From: Branchiostoma floridae
Lineage: Eukaryota > Chordata > Leptocardii > Amphioxiformes > Branchiostomatidae
DNA: 26,128 nt
Assembly (NCBI RefSeq): GCF_000003815.2
Contig: NW_023365618.1
Location: 129,091-155,218 of the forward strand
Reading direction: 5' to 3'
The notes beneath the pieces are model-generated. The model was given only the letters and a program-made list of their open reading frames with translations, ran no database searches and was not told the origin of the DNA. Position 1 is the first letter of the stretch, and every line of letters begins with the position of its first letter. Shown one piece after another: positions 15,901 through 23,628 of the stretch. Both the position numbers and the translations under genes were made by a program.

Positions 15901-18900
15901 TCCTACATTTTATCATAAATGATTTTAAAAATTGGCATTTACATAATCTATGCCAACATTCTCCCATCCCCTCAAAGGAAACAAGAACAAAGAGAAAAAA
16001 GAAATGTCTGAGTAGGATCAACAGGACGAAGTTAAATAAAATTTAGTTACTTTGGAGCACTTTTTACACTTCTGACATTACATATTCCTAACTTTAATGT
16101 TCGTAACAAATGGGTTAAAGCCTGGATGGACGCTAATGAAAAAAAGGTACACTCTGACCTTGTCGTATGAAAATATCATCGTTGGCGTTGACGCCCCAGA
16201 CGGAGTGTCCTGACGAGATCTGCTTCAGTTTACCCGCGATGTGCTCCCAGCCGCTGCCTGAAGACCCTCCGTTCTCCTGGGTTCCCGAGCGGTAATAGAT
16301 GTCGTCGTTACTATTAACTCCCCAGACTCCCTTGGATCCAACCGACACGAACTTCAACCGGCCGTCAATTGCATTCCATGTCGGGTCTAGAGAAATACAA
16401 TGGAAACTACCGTATTATATGCATTCCTTATATGTGTCGGTAGGTGGCGCTTCTACATGGTAGTCATACTGTAAACTCGCTCTCCAAAAATCTTCGTAAG
16501 GCTTAGGTTAAAAATACATCGGTGCCCGTCAGTACCGGGGTACCCCTCGGCCAAACCTCATCAAACAGAGGCAGTTAGTGTTGTTAACATGATGATAGGA
16601 TGTTAAAACGCAAGTGGACGTCTGATATTTATACTCCACCAAACAAAGTCAAGTGTAGCAAAAAGGACGATTGTTTTGAGTATCACTCATTCACAAGTTT
16701 TTACGGATAATAGGGTCCAGGTTCGGACATGGACCTAATCTTCTGGAACTGGACCTGTATCTGTATCTGTATCTGTATCTGTATCTATATAGCCGGTATA
16801 ACCGCGTAACACACAGCTTCGTAGGTACGCGGCGCGGCAACAGCTGGTTATATTACACCGAAGGGCCCGTCACAACCTGGACCTGGACCATACCTGGATC
16901 TGGATTTTCTGTACCGATACCCAGTAAGGGATATATCCGACTATTCACAGAACTATCCAAAGAATGCAACGGAAATCCACTAAATCCGGGAGAAAAAAAT
17001 TCCTTTTTTTTGTATGGATTTTACATTTTTGTGCGCTATATTTTCTATACTGATTTCTACTTGAAATATGCATATATGCTGCCCGTTCGATAGCCAAGAG
17101 GTAGCCAATGCACAGTCCTTGGCCGACCACTATTTTGCCAGCTTTTGGTACTATATTTTTCTACCGTAGGATCTGCTTGGAGAGTACGTCAGTCGAACCA
17201 TTATGCAAGCAGGAGTTCGGCCAAGAAGGATATAGAGAAGTCTTGTCTGCCACTGCCAAGAAGTTCAAGGTTTTAAGGTCGTACAGACATGGCCTACTTC
17301 CAAGGTCTCATCAAGACTTACCCGTATAGTAGCCTGACTAAAATCGTGCTCCTTTGTACTTAGTAATCCGTAAGTGGTAAAAGTACCGCCTCCGTACGAA
17401 CTCGTAGGAAATCCGACGGATTTTGGAGCACGCAGACACGCCGTAGAACTTCACGTGCAGGCAAAGCTTTGTGTGCCATCTGTCTGTGCATTCCCCTTTG
17501 CGCTTCATGAACCTTGACAATGTCATTGACACCCGGTAACAAAAAAACATGGCCCTGTTACGTCAATGTAGGTTAGACATCCAGGTTATAAGATATGCCA
17601 AAAAGTAGTCATTCAACCTGCACGTGGTTTTGGAAACGGTCAGACGTTACAACTAGAATCCACCGGTTTTCGTCAGTGACGTCAGACACCTTTCAACTGG
17701 AATCCACCGGTTTTCGTCAGTGACGTCAGACACGGTTAAACTTGAATCCACCAGTTTTCGTCAGTGACGTCAGACACGGTTAAACTTGAATCCACCAGTT
17801 TTCGTCAGTGACGTCAGACACGGTTAACGGTGCACACCCCAGTTCTTCCGCGACAAAAAAGTGACGAAAGGCTTCCGAGGGTCTATGTTTGAGTGGAGAT
17901 TTCTCATTATTTCCTGCGAAATGACATTAAACGGTTACATGGCTGAAAGGCGTAGGAAATGGTGTGTTTTTGGTGCAAATTGTGTTTTGGTCCGCGGCTT
18001 ACTTCCGGGATATTCCTACGCCTGAATGTGATTAGGCTCGTGACCTAGATTGACCTCTGAAGCGCTGTGTTAAGCCAAGTTGCAATGCCGCGCGTCTTGG
18101 ATGATTAAAAAAACTGTAGTACTAGAATTTTCTTCATAATTGGCTGGATTACTCTTTAGACTTTCCTCTTTCTGGCAGTATCAGTCGTGCTTGCCGGAAA
18201 AATCTGCTTCATCTGTTTTATCCAATGCGAAAATGCCCGATTTTGTGCATCATTTTTGACATGAAAATAATGGTTTTTCCCTATAATTTTTCAAAATTAA
18301 AGAAGTTGAAGGATCGAAACTCAGTTGGTCTTGTAGCTGAAGGAATATCCTCTCACCCCATATTTTTCTTCAGGATAATTCCCTGGAAGAGATGGTTGCT
18401 AGACTTCAGGGTGTGCCGCCTCCATTTGAACCCCCAAATAAACTGGGTTGTGCCCCCTTAAACTTGAATCCACCAGTTTTCGTCAGTGACGTCAGACACG
18501 GTAAAACTTGAATCCACCAGTTTTCGTCAGTGACGTCAGACACGGTTAAACTTGAATCCACCAGTTTTTGTCAGTGACGTCAGACACGGTTAAACTTGAA
18601 TCCACCAGTTTTCGTCAGTGACGTCAGACCCGTTTCCAAAACCATATCCAGTTTCTTGAGTAACCACTTTTGGTACACGGCCCTGTTATTTACTGACATT
18701 GACCCTTTGACTTTGAGAAGAAAACACATTTGACAGCGTCAGAGTGAGCGAACCCGGGTGTTTCTCAGTCACGCCATGTATATGAACTCTGTTTCACACC
18801 CTATAGCTAAGGTCTCGTTCCGGTATTACTCCGCGGTGGGCACTCACAAGTAAATCCTTGCGAAATATGAATGACCCCCCCCCCCCAAATCGCGTGTTTA

Positions 18901-20206
18901 TGTCGATGATAAATTGCCTTTTATGTAGAAAGATTTGAGATGAAAGGTTGTGTATTTCTGACAGGATCGGGTATACTTTAGGAAAGTCTCGGCATTCGAC
19001 TGAGCGTCGGACGTGTACGTTTGTTTATCCTGAGTAATGCGGTCAGCGGGTCATTGAAGGAAAGCCCGTCTTTGTTGATAGTATTTAAGTGCAGTTATAG
19101 ATGTTATAAAAATCGATTGTCCGGTCATATTTGGGAAACATTTTTTTATTGATTACTGGATATGTGATCTTGCAATAGAAATTAAAAAGTCTCCGGCCGA
19201 ACTGTTTCTTTATTGGATATCATGCCCATTAAAGTTGCATAATTAAGCATTGTTATATATGAGACGTCATAAGTCCGGTATGAGACCCTAAGAGCACAAC
19301 CCGCCGTACGTGCAAATACGTGCTCTTTACGTGCTTAAACGTGGGCAGTCTTTTGAGATCCGTAAGTGGTAAGTACCGCATCCGTACTCGTAGGGAATCC
19401 GACTGATTTTGGAGCACGCAGACACGCCATAGAACTTAACGTGCAAGCAAAACTCTGTGTGCCATCGGGTTGAGGAAACGCGCCAGTACGGGCGACGCGC
19501 CTGCCCTGTACAGCCTGAACGTTTTCAGAAATACGTGATGGACGTGGCCTCTTAAAAAAACGTACGGACAAATTGCACGTACGGCGGGTTGTGCCCTTAG
19601 CTGATTGTACATGTCTACCATCCACTTGATGACGATCGCTCACCAAACAAAGTTGGATTTTCGTAACCATTCATTTCATAACAACTGTTCGACCTCATAT
19701 GTCAATAAAACAATTTGATCTTACATTTGTATATCACTTTCACATCTAAATGATCTATGCTTGGATAAGTAGACATAACTTAAACAGGTCACAATGATGA
19801 ATACATAAATAAACAATGTTGACAGTCCAATCATATAAACTGTCATTTACAAAATTGTCATCTGTTAGTGTTCCACCTGCCAGAAACTGGGTATTACATG
19901 TATTTCAGTCCTATAATGGAAAACACTGTACCTACCTGCCAGAAACTACATATTACATGTATTTCAGTCCTATAATGGAAAACACTGTACCTTCCTCGAA
20001 TTCTTCCCAACATCAACCCATATACCAAATATTACAGTAGTACATTAAAGTGTTCTTGTCTTATGCTGAATGAAAAATCCGGAAACGCAAATATACAGAC
20101 AGACAAACAGAGACAAACAGAGACAGACAGACAGAAAGACAGACAGAGACAGAGACAGACAGACATTGACAGACAGACAGACAGACAGAGACATACAGAC
20201 AGAGAC

Positions 20207-20237
<31 letters not shown>

Positions 20238-21130
20238 AACCCAAAGCTATATCTTCGTTTGTCATGTAGATAACTAGAATGCGACGCAAGTTGTCAGTTG
20301 GTAGCCCTATAGTTCAGCACACAACGGTCAGGAGTTACGTAACTTGACGTTTGGCTTTGTACTAAAATCAGGGCATGGATAGTGAACTGTAAGCAGAATG
20401 AATTCAAAACTCGTCTTGTAATACTCTATTTCATGTGGGTGCTGAGAGCTAAACAAATACAGCAATATTCTGTATGACCAGGTATGATTGTCACCCCGAG
20501 CTCGTTCTAACCCCTAAAGCATCCGTATCTGCAAGAGTGAAGTAGAAGAGAGCTGATGGTCATTTTCTGCAAAGTTTTCTACATTTTAACTCGATCAATA
20601 TTTATAAATTGACATACAGATGTTGTTAGAGTTGTTTACATGACGATATGATTTTTAAATGTCAGTGGAGGTTGGATACTCTACCAAACAGATTCAAAGG
20701 ACTTTGTAGGAAAAATTGACCATTATTTTGAGTATCGCTCAGTCATAACTTTTCAAAAACAATCAGGGTGTGGGTCAGGTCCGGACCTAATTCTTTGGAC
20801 CTAAAACTGATCTGTTACTGATTTGTCTGCACCTGTACCCACTCTTAAAATCTGTAACCATGTATGGAAAGACAAGGGATCATTGAATTCATAACCAACT
20901 GAATGCAAGGTGAACACTCTACTAACATCCAATGACACCCCGTAACTAGAGTTTTGAAGAACCTTAATATATTTCCATTGCACTGGTTCAAAATTAGGCA
21001 AAATCTTCATTGAAAAAATCATAAAACATTGTTGCAATATAACATCACAATAAAAGTACATACCAGCAGCACAAAGCCCAAGAACTGCTATGTTGATCAC
21101 CAGGAAAAGAGCTTTTCCGACGCGCAACAT
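9897..21130 (-). CDS. Secreted tectonin beta-propeller repeat protein (lectin-like), 3' end missing
   Basis: Exons on the minus strand, 5' to 3': 21064-21130 (signal peptide), 16159-16386, 15512-15667, 14667-14897, 11955-12110, 11269-11496, 10301-10456, and 9897-9916 (cut by the gap). All introns are phase 1, so every internal exon is a symmetric module. The protein is a run of ~36-residue tectonin repeats of the form [23 protein letters not shown], arranged as 2,1,2,1,2,1 and probably 2 repeats per exon. Such repeats form beta-propellers in tachylectin-1/L-6, fish-egg lectin, Physarum tectonin and TECPR proteins, where they bind bacterial glycans or lipopolysaccharide; a hydrophobic leader here suggests a secreted lectin. 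Linkage of the signal exon to the repeats across a 4.7-kb intron rests on phase and strand only. The stop codon lies in or beyond the gap. Confidence 0.85.
9931..10290. repeat. ~18-bp minisatellite, GAATTCTAACGACAGCTA type (tectonin intron, copy 1)
   Basis: Many head-to-tail units built on CTAGAATTCTAACGACAG, interrupted by a longer motif TACAGTCTAACAACAACACAG. The array lies in the intron between tectonin exons 10301-10456 and 9897-9916. It is the counterpart of 14916-15490. Confidence 0.9.
10301..10456 (-). CDS. Tectonin exon, one repeat (copy of module B)
   Basis: A 156-nt phase-1/phase-1 exon reading [40 protein letters not shown] and ending NPAG, nearly identical to 15512-15667. Downstream of it in gene direction lies the same GAATTC-rich minisatellite as beside its sibling. 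Confidence 0.9.
10457..11268 (-). other. Tectonin intron between copied modules A and B (812 bp)
   Basis: A/T-rich intron with a short (CA)n tract near 10969-10986. The corresponding intron of the other block (15668-16158) is only 491 bp and I see no obvious alignment, in contrast with the near-identical exons. No other feature is supported. Confidence 0.6.
11269..11496 (-). CDS. Tectonin exon, two repeats (copy of module A)
   Basis: A 228-nt phase-1/phase-1 exon with donor G|GTCAGT, reading [20 protein letters not shown] ... [12 protein letters not shown] ... NDDIFIRQ. It differs from exon 16159-16386 at only a handful of bases, while the flanking intron beyond about 30 bp does not align well. 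Confidence 0.9.
11955..12110 (-). CDS. Tectonin exon, one diverged repeat
   Basis: A 156-nt phase-1/phase-1 exon between TTCCTCAG and a GTCAGA donor. It reads [35 protein letters not shown] and ends TDPSG. It has the length of the type-B exons but a clearly more diverged sequence, so it predates the recent block duplication. Confidence 0.88.
12368..12414 (-). ncRNA. Hammerhead ribozyme, left Penelope-like unit
   Basis: On the minus strand: stem I strand TTTTGCA (12408-12414), core CTGATGA (12401-12407), one extra A, stem II GGCGAC/GTCACC with loop AGACA (one C-A mismatch), core GAAA (12379-12382), then CGTC and the second stem I strand TGCAGAA (12368-12374). Predicted cleavage falls after the C of GUC, between 12375 and 12374. 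Stem III is reduced to the self-complementary ACGU, as in the dimeric type I ribozymes of Penelope-like elements. The stem II mismatch may weaken it relative to the right copy. Confidence 0.75.
12522..13556 (-). pseudogene. Penelope-like polyprotein fragment: RT motif C / thumb and GIY-YIG endonuclease
   Basis: The open frame continues on the minus strand to 13868, but its first ~104 codons are antisense to the inverted copy and are not real protein. Genuine sequence starts near 13556 and is about 344 residues, uninterrupted to the stop. It has [12 protein letters not shown] (catalytic YVDD, 13503-13514), thumb-like sequence with [29 protein letters not shown] and GYPEWAF, then CVYKIPC..C and KVYIGETGR (the GIY-YIG pair, about 12850-12908), TRLAEHR, and [19 protein letters not shown] near the end. 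The upstream RT motifs are absent, so this copy is 5'-truncated and cannot encode an active enzyme. Confidence 0.9.
13558..13878 (+). pseudogene. Second, shorter Penelope-like fragment: end of the GIY-YIG domain
   Basis: On the plus strand the sequence from 13558 reads [18 protein letters not shown] and continues in frame to ...[10 protein letters not shown] and a stop at 13876-13878. It duplicates the last ~106 residues of the minus-strand unit. It starts abruptly at the inverted-repeat junction, without the YIG half of the nuclease motif. Confidence 0.9.
13986..14032 (+). ncRNA. Hammerhead ribozyme, right Penelope-like unit (perfect stem II)
   Basis: Stem I TTTTGCA (13986-13992) pairs with TGCAGAA (14026-14032), seven pairs including one G-U. 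The core CTGATGA is at 13993-13999. Stem II is GGTGAC (14001-14006), loop AGACA, GTCACC (14012-14017), six perfect pairs. GAAA is at 14018-14021, followed by CGTC; the cleavage site is predicted between 14025 and 14026. A14000 is an extra base between the core and stem II. Minimal palindromic stem III implies action as a dimer. Confidence 0.8.
14090..14281. mobile_element. Small MITE-like element with CCGCGAAATTAAA motifs
   Basis: The segment begins TACTGTAAATGCAGAAACTT and ends with a partial inverted match, TTAAATGTATTTAAAGTA; the outer ~26 bp pair imperfectly. Inside, TTTCGCGG at the left is mirrored by repeated CCGCGAAATTAAA at the right. No ORF. It abuts the Penelope-like target duplication (14070-14082), so that element inserted beside it. 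The superfamily cannot be assigned. Confidence 0.6.
14282..14666 (-). other. Rest of the tectonin intron downstream of exon 14667-14897
   Basis: A/T-rich intronic sequence without a recognised repeat or ORF. Bases 12111-12284, on the other side of the Penelope-like insertion, belong to the same intron and are also unremarkable. Confidence 0.5.
14667..14897 (-). CDS. Tectonin exon, two repeats (module type C)
   Basis: A 231-nt phase-1/phase-1 exon. Acceptor CTCCAACAG is chosen because it alone gives the phase-1 entry used by all sibling exons; the coding sequence starts [20 protein letters not shown] and ends NDDIFIRE before a GTAAGT donor. The fragment at 9897-9916 is the start of its near-identical copy. 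Confidence 0.88.
14916..15490. repeat. ~18-bp minisatellite, GAATTCTAACGACAGCTA type (tectonin intron, copy 2)
   Basis: Same unit and same interspersed TACAGTCTAACAACAACACAG motif as at 9931-10290, at the same position relative to exons (between modules B and C). It is longer than copy 1, so unit number has changed since duplication. Confidence 0.9.
15512..15667 (-). CDS. Tectonin exon, one repeat (module type B)
   Basis: A 156-nt phase-1/phase-1 exon. It reads [38 protein letters not shown] and ends EPAG. It is nearly identical to exon 10301-10456. Confidence 0.9.
16159..16386 (-). CDS. Tectonin exon, two repeats (module type A)
   Basis: A 228-nt phase-1/phase-1 exon, acceptor TTCTCTAG and donor G|GTCAGA. 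It reads [52 protein letters not shown] and [13 protein letters not shown]. It is nearly identical to exon 11269-11496. Confidence 0.9.
16755..16787. repeat. (CTGTAT)n microsatellite
   Basis: Five consecutive CTGTAT units, the last degraded to CTATAT, within a diverged repeat that has a relative near 20800-20840. Confidence 0.85.
17366..17480. repeat. Diverged copy of the internal part of the TIR element at 19288-19600
   Basis: Bases 17366-17480 and 19358-19466 are direct repeats: ATCCGTAAGTGGTAA, GATTTTGGAGCACGCAGACA and GTGTGCCATC occur in the same order and orientation. The present copy lacks the terminal inverted repeats, so it is a truncated relative. Confidence 0.8.
17651..17826. repeat. 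44-bp tandem array (4 units), each with a CRE palindrome
   Basis: Units at 17651, 17695, 17739 and 17783 share GAATCCACC, TTTTCGTCAGTGACGTCAGA. Each contains TGACGTCA, the full cAMP-response-element consensus, at 17677-17684, 17721-17728, 17765-17772 and 17809-17816. The last two units are identical. Confidence 0.92.
18461..18636. repeat. Second 44-bp array (4 units), each with a CRE palindrome
   Basis: Units start at 18461, 18505, 18549 and 18593, in the same orientation as the array at 17651-17826. TGACGTCA is intact in all four (18487-18494, 18531-18538, 18575-18582, 18619-18626) even where neighbouring bases vary. Confidence 0.92.
19288..19600. mobile_element. 313-bp MITE-like element with 28-bp terminal inverted repeats
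   Basis: Bases 19288-19315 and 19573-19600 are inverted repeats matching at 27 of 28 positions; the outer bases read CTAAG and the inner part includes ACAACCCGCCGTACGTGCAA. The interior has no convincing ORF; the open frames reflect the inverted repeats and chance. I could not identify a target duplication, so no superfamily is assigned. Confidence 0.75.
19875..19992. repeat. 59-bp tandem duplication
   Basis: Two head-to-tail copies begin ACCTGCCAGAAACT at 19875 and 19934 and differ by three or four bases. The open frame across it is a repeat artefact. Confidence 0.9.
20093..20240. repeat. CAGA-type tetranucleotide microsatellite
   Basis: A long run of CAGA/GACA units with interruptions. 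Open frames on both strands here (QTDR-type or SLSV-type low-complexity protein) are artefacts of a repeat whose unit has no stop codon. Confidence 0.95.
20241..20640. other. Unannotated intronic sequence
   Basis: No repeat, RNA or ORF that I can support. Confidence 0.4.
21064..21130 (-). CDS. Tectonin gene first coding exon: signal peptide
   Basis: Reading from the ATG at 21130 gives [20 protein letters not shown] then AA, a basic start plus a hydrophobic core and small residues, ending in a GTATGT donor after the first base of a codon (phase 1), as the tectonin exons require. An upstream in-frame ATG at 21178 would add 16 polar residues; I prefer 21130 because it gives a normal signal peptide and because the TATA-like box at 21214-21225 would put 21178 almost at the transcription start. 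Confidence 0.65.
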
Positions 21131-21213
21131 CTTGACTACAGTCCGCTGCAATCCGCTGCAACCGCTATACTGGCTCAAACCGGAGTTGTGGAGCCAACGT
21201 GAAGCCCACTAGG

Positions 21214-21225
21214 CCATATATAAGG
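21214..21225 (-). promoter_or_regulatory. TATA-like box upstream of the tectonin signal exon
   Basis: On the minus strand the sequence CCTTATATATGG lies 84 bp upstream of the preferred ATG. A start site about 30 bp downstream (near 21185) would leave a ~55-nt 5' UTR. Its position fits, but no experimental evidence is visible in sequence. Confidence 0.5.
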
Positions 21226-21865
21226 CCATGTTCATCTGCTTATTTGGATAGCATCAACGCCCTCACCAATTTTTGGCTGCCTCCACAGGGGAACAAAGTT
21301 TTCAACAATGCGGTGAATCGTAAGAGGCAGCTGAAAATGAGCAACTATATGCCATAGCATTTTTTTTTTCAAATATATCGGAAACAATCTACTGTTTGGA
21401 ATGCTACTCTGTGTGTCCATTCATTTGTTCATTCTTTCTGTCCACTTCTTTTATTCTCACGCTGGCATCAGTTTTGGGGTTCCAATAAGATGTCAACCAT
21501 ATAATCAAGTAAACATGGCCTAACTAATGTATCCAAATAACTTTATAAAGCGTCGCTTATGTGGACTCGAAAAGTCAACAAAGGTTCATCATCATTAGGA
21601 CAATGGTAGAACTTGATTTGATTAACGTGCATGATTAATATTTCAAATTTATAAAACACATGCGTGTAAAAACACATGCGTGTAAAAATATCAAATATTC
21701 AAGTATGGGATATTGAGACACAGACAGTCTAGGAAAAAAAAACGACATGAAAACAAGTTGATGGCAACTGACTGGCATGTGGCCGAATGCCCCGTCTTGG
21801 CAACGAAAGACGTGTTTTGAGCTTAGTCGGCAAAATCGGCTGATAAGGATCTTTTGTTGGAAACA
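21226..21865. other. Region upstream of the tectonin gene
   Basis: A/T-rich sequence that would contain the upstream part of the tectonin promoter. A 17-bp direct repeat (ACACATGCGTGTAAAAA) is present twice near 21657-21690. No gene is supported. Confidence 0.45.
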
Positions 21866-22252
21866 AGCAGTGTATTTTAAGTTTTGCAGCTAGTGTTATT
21901 AGAAATTTAAAAACTATTTCAATAATCAAACACAGTGTTTTTTTTTAATCAGTATAGTCTGTGCTATTGTCAAACTACCACTTTCAACTTACCATTTATT
22001 CTTCCAGCCAGTTTATTTTTCGTTATACTAAACAGGTGTGAACTGTTGTTATACCACTGTCACATTTGGCGAAAATCGATCGGGCGACGATTCTGCGGCA
22101 ATCGCCCGAGCCTCGCTTATAATGGTAACTTTATTGCACAACAATTGTACAAGGTACACAGTATGTGTGCGGGGAAGGTTTTCAGGTGAAAAACACGCGC
22201 AGCCCTCAGTCGATCTTAAATATGGCCGATCTTCAAACTTAAGACAGGGGTG

Positions 22253-22467
22253 TTAGGGCGCGGTCACTTCTAGGTCGTTCGATCGTCGTACGATTTTGAT
22301 AATAGGATTATACATACGGTAAACGGAGCCAACCACCCACGAGGATCCAAGAGAGCGTTTTGTGCAGCAAGACAGCTGGACATAGTTGGACACATGCATG
22401 GCTATCCTAAAAATGCCCCAAGTTAGCGATCGTAGGACGATCGCTCCAATTATGTGACCGCGCCTTA
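22253..22467. mobile_element. Harbinger-like MITE, 209 bp, TTA target duplications
   Basis: TTA at 22253-22255 and 22465-22467 flank a segment starting GGGCGCGGTCAC and ending GTGACCGCGCC. Three-base TWA duplications and GG-starting TIRs are typical of PIF/Harbinger. Inside are short palindromes such as GCGATCGTAGGACGATCGC. Two partial copies sharing the right end lie at about 23273-23416 and 24127-24270. Confidence 0.7.
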
Positions 22468-22769
22468 AGTAGACGGTGAAAAAAAGGTGAAAAAAAGAAC
22501 GCCCCCCAAAAATCATCTCTCTGCCTTCAAGTTGAACCCTATACTTCTTTAATTGACAATTGGGGAAAGTCAAGTCCAGTTTTAGCCGGTTTGTGTGTCC
22601 TTTGAAAACGCTGCCTCGTGTCTGCCATTTCTCACATGTGTCATTGACCTTTCTAAGACCTACTTGTGGTCGTTGAACTTTTAAGGTCTTTGTAGTGGGT
22701 GGTTGTGGTACCACCTTAGCGTTGCACAAATTCACCTTTAATACATACGCGTAGAGAGGTATAGGTATA

Positions 22770-23265
22770 GATATAGATAGATATATGTGTGTGTGAGTGT
22801 GCATGTGTGTGTATGTGTATGTGTTTGTGTGTGTGTGTTATTGCGTACGTGTGTGCTTGTGCGTGCGCGCGCCTATGTTTGTGTGTTGAAATGATTTAAA
22901 TACAAATTAATGATGAATGATATAACACCCAGAACTAGAACAAGCATCGATCGATAGATATTTAGACGTAGGCAGATATATACATGTATAGATACATCAA
23001 TACATAACAGAGAGAGATAGATATAGATAGATATAGATAGATATAGATAGATATAGATATAGATAGATATGGATAGATATAGAGAGACAGAGAGAGAGGC
23101 GAGAAAAATAGAGAGTGAGAGAGAGAGACAGGGAGAGAAAGAGAGAGAGAGGGGGGGCAGAGATAGAGAGAGAGAGGGAGGGAGGGAGGGAGAGAGAGTG
23201 TGTGTGGAAGAGAGACAGAGAGAGAGAGAGAAAGAAAGAATGACAGAGATAGAGAGAGAATTTTA
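22770..23265. repeat. GT-, GATA- and GA-type microsatellites
   Basis: A (GT)n/GTAT stretch runs to about 22880, a GATAGATATA stretch from about 22985 to 23075, and a (GA)n/GAGG stretch to about 23262. The strand is strongly purine-biased in the last part. The long minus-strand open frames (S/L-rich) are artefacts. Confidence 0.92.
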
Positions 23266-23272
23266 AATAGGC

Positions 23273-23416
23273 AGTGACACAGCCAACCACCCACGAGGAT
23301 AAAAAAACGTTTTGTGCAGCAAGACAGCTGGACATGGTAGGACACATGCATGGCTGTCCTAAAAATGCCCCAAGTTAGCGATCGTAGGACGATTGCACCA
23401 ACTTTGTGACCACGCC
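23273..23416. mobile_element. 5'-truncated copy of the Harbinger-like MITE
   Basis: The sequence from CAGCCAACCACCCACGAGG to GTGACCACGCC, followed by TTA, matches the right two thirds of the element at 22256-22464. The left end is replaced by GA-rich microsatellite. It ends 21 bp before the second gap. Confidence 0.8.
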
Positions 23417-23437
23417 TTAAGTAGACCGAGGGAAAGA

Positions 23438-23628
23438 NNNNNNNNNNNNNNNNNNNNNNNNNNNNNNNNNNNNNNNNNNNNNNNNNNNNNNNNNNNNNNN
23501 NNNNNNNNNNNNNNNNNNNNNNNNNNNNNNNNNNNNNNNNNNNNNNNNNNNNNNNNNNNNNNNNNNNNNNNNNNNNNNNNNNNNNNNNNNNNNNNNNNNN
23601 NNNNNNNNNNNNNNNNNNNNNNNNNNNN
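23438..23628. other. Assembly gap, 191 N
   Basis: A run of 191 Ns inside the segmental duplication; the size is probably estimated rather than a placeholder. Confidence 0.98.

Larger units (their letters stand above)
17626..18643. mobile_element. Possible TIR-bounded element enclosing the two CRE arrays
   Basis: GGTTTTGGAAACGG at 17626-17639 reappears inverted at the outer edge of the second array (CCGTTTCCAAAACC, ending 18643). About 30 bp further out on each side (CCAAAAAGTAGTCATTCAA against the inverse of TTGAGTAACCACTTTTGG) also pair imperfectly. There is no ORF and no clear target duplication, so the mobile-element call is tentative. Confidence 0.4.
16387..21063 (-). other. Presumed first intron of the tectonin gene (4.7 kb), repeat-rich
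   Basis: No tectonin-type exon was found between the signal exon and exon 16159-16386. Annotated inside are a CTGTAT microsatellite, two CRE-bearing arrays, a TIR element and its relative, a 59-bp tandem duplication and a CAGA-type microsatellite. Segments at about 16590-16760 and 20640-20830 are diverged direct repeats (shared TTTTGAGTATC.CTC and GGACCTAAT.TTTGGA). If the signal exon belongs to another gene, this region would instead be intergenic. Confidence 0.55.
21866..23437. repeat. Segmental duplication, left unit
   Basis: The left edge (CAAGCAGT.., GTTTTGCAGCTA.., AGTCTGTGCTATTGTCAA) aligns with 23629-23760, and 22465-22830 aligns with 24271-24590 at roughly 90% by eye. Bases about 23064-23437 match 23918-24291 almost perfectly (offset 854). 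The unit is rich in microsatellites and contains a Harbinger-like MITE. Confidence 0.8.

Noticed and set aside
17108-17329. Plus-strand ORF with [19 protein letters not shown]
   Set aside because: It looked exon-like, but no family was recognised, alternative frames are equally plausible, and splice sites are not convincing.
17651-18636. CRISPR-like or phage-type repeat array
   Set aside because: The 44-bp units are directly adjacent with no spacers and the genome is eukaryotic; it is a satellite-type tandem repeat.
20032-20289. ORFs over the CAGA microsatellite and the S/L-rich or R/E-rich frames at 22962-25282
   Set aside because: Low-complexity translations of stop-free simple repeats, present in several frames and on both strands.
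22075-22120. TCGGGCGA...TCGCCCGA hairpin as a possible RNA gene or terminator
   Set aside because: An 8-bp stem alone is weak in a eukaryotic intergenic repeat region; no tRNA or snRNA features were found around it.
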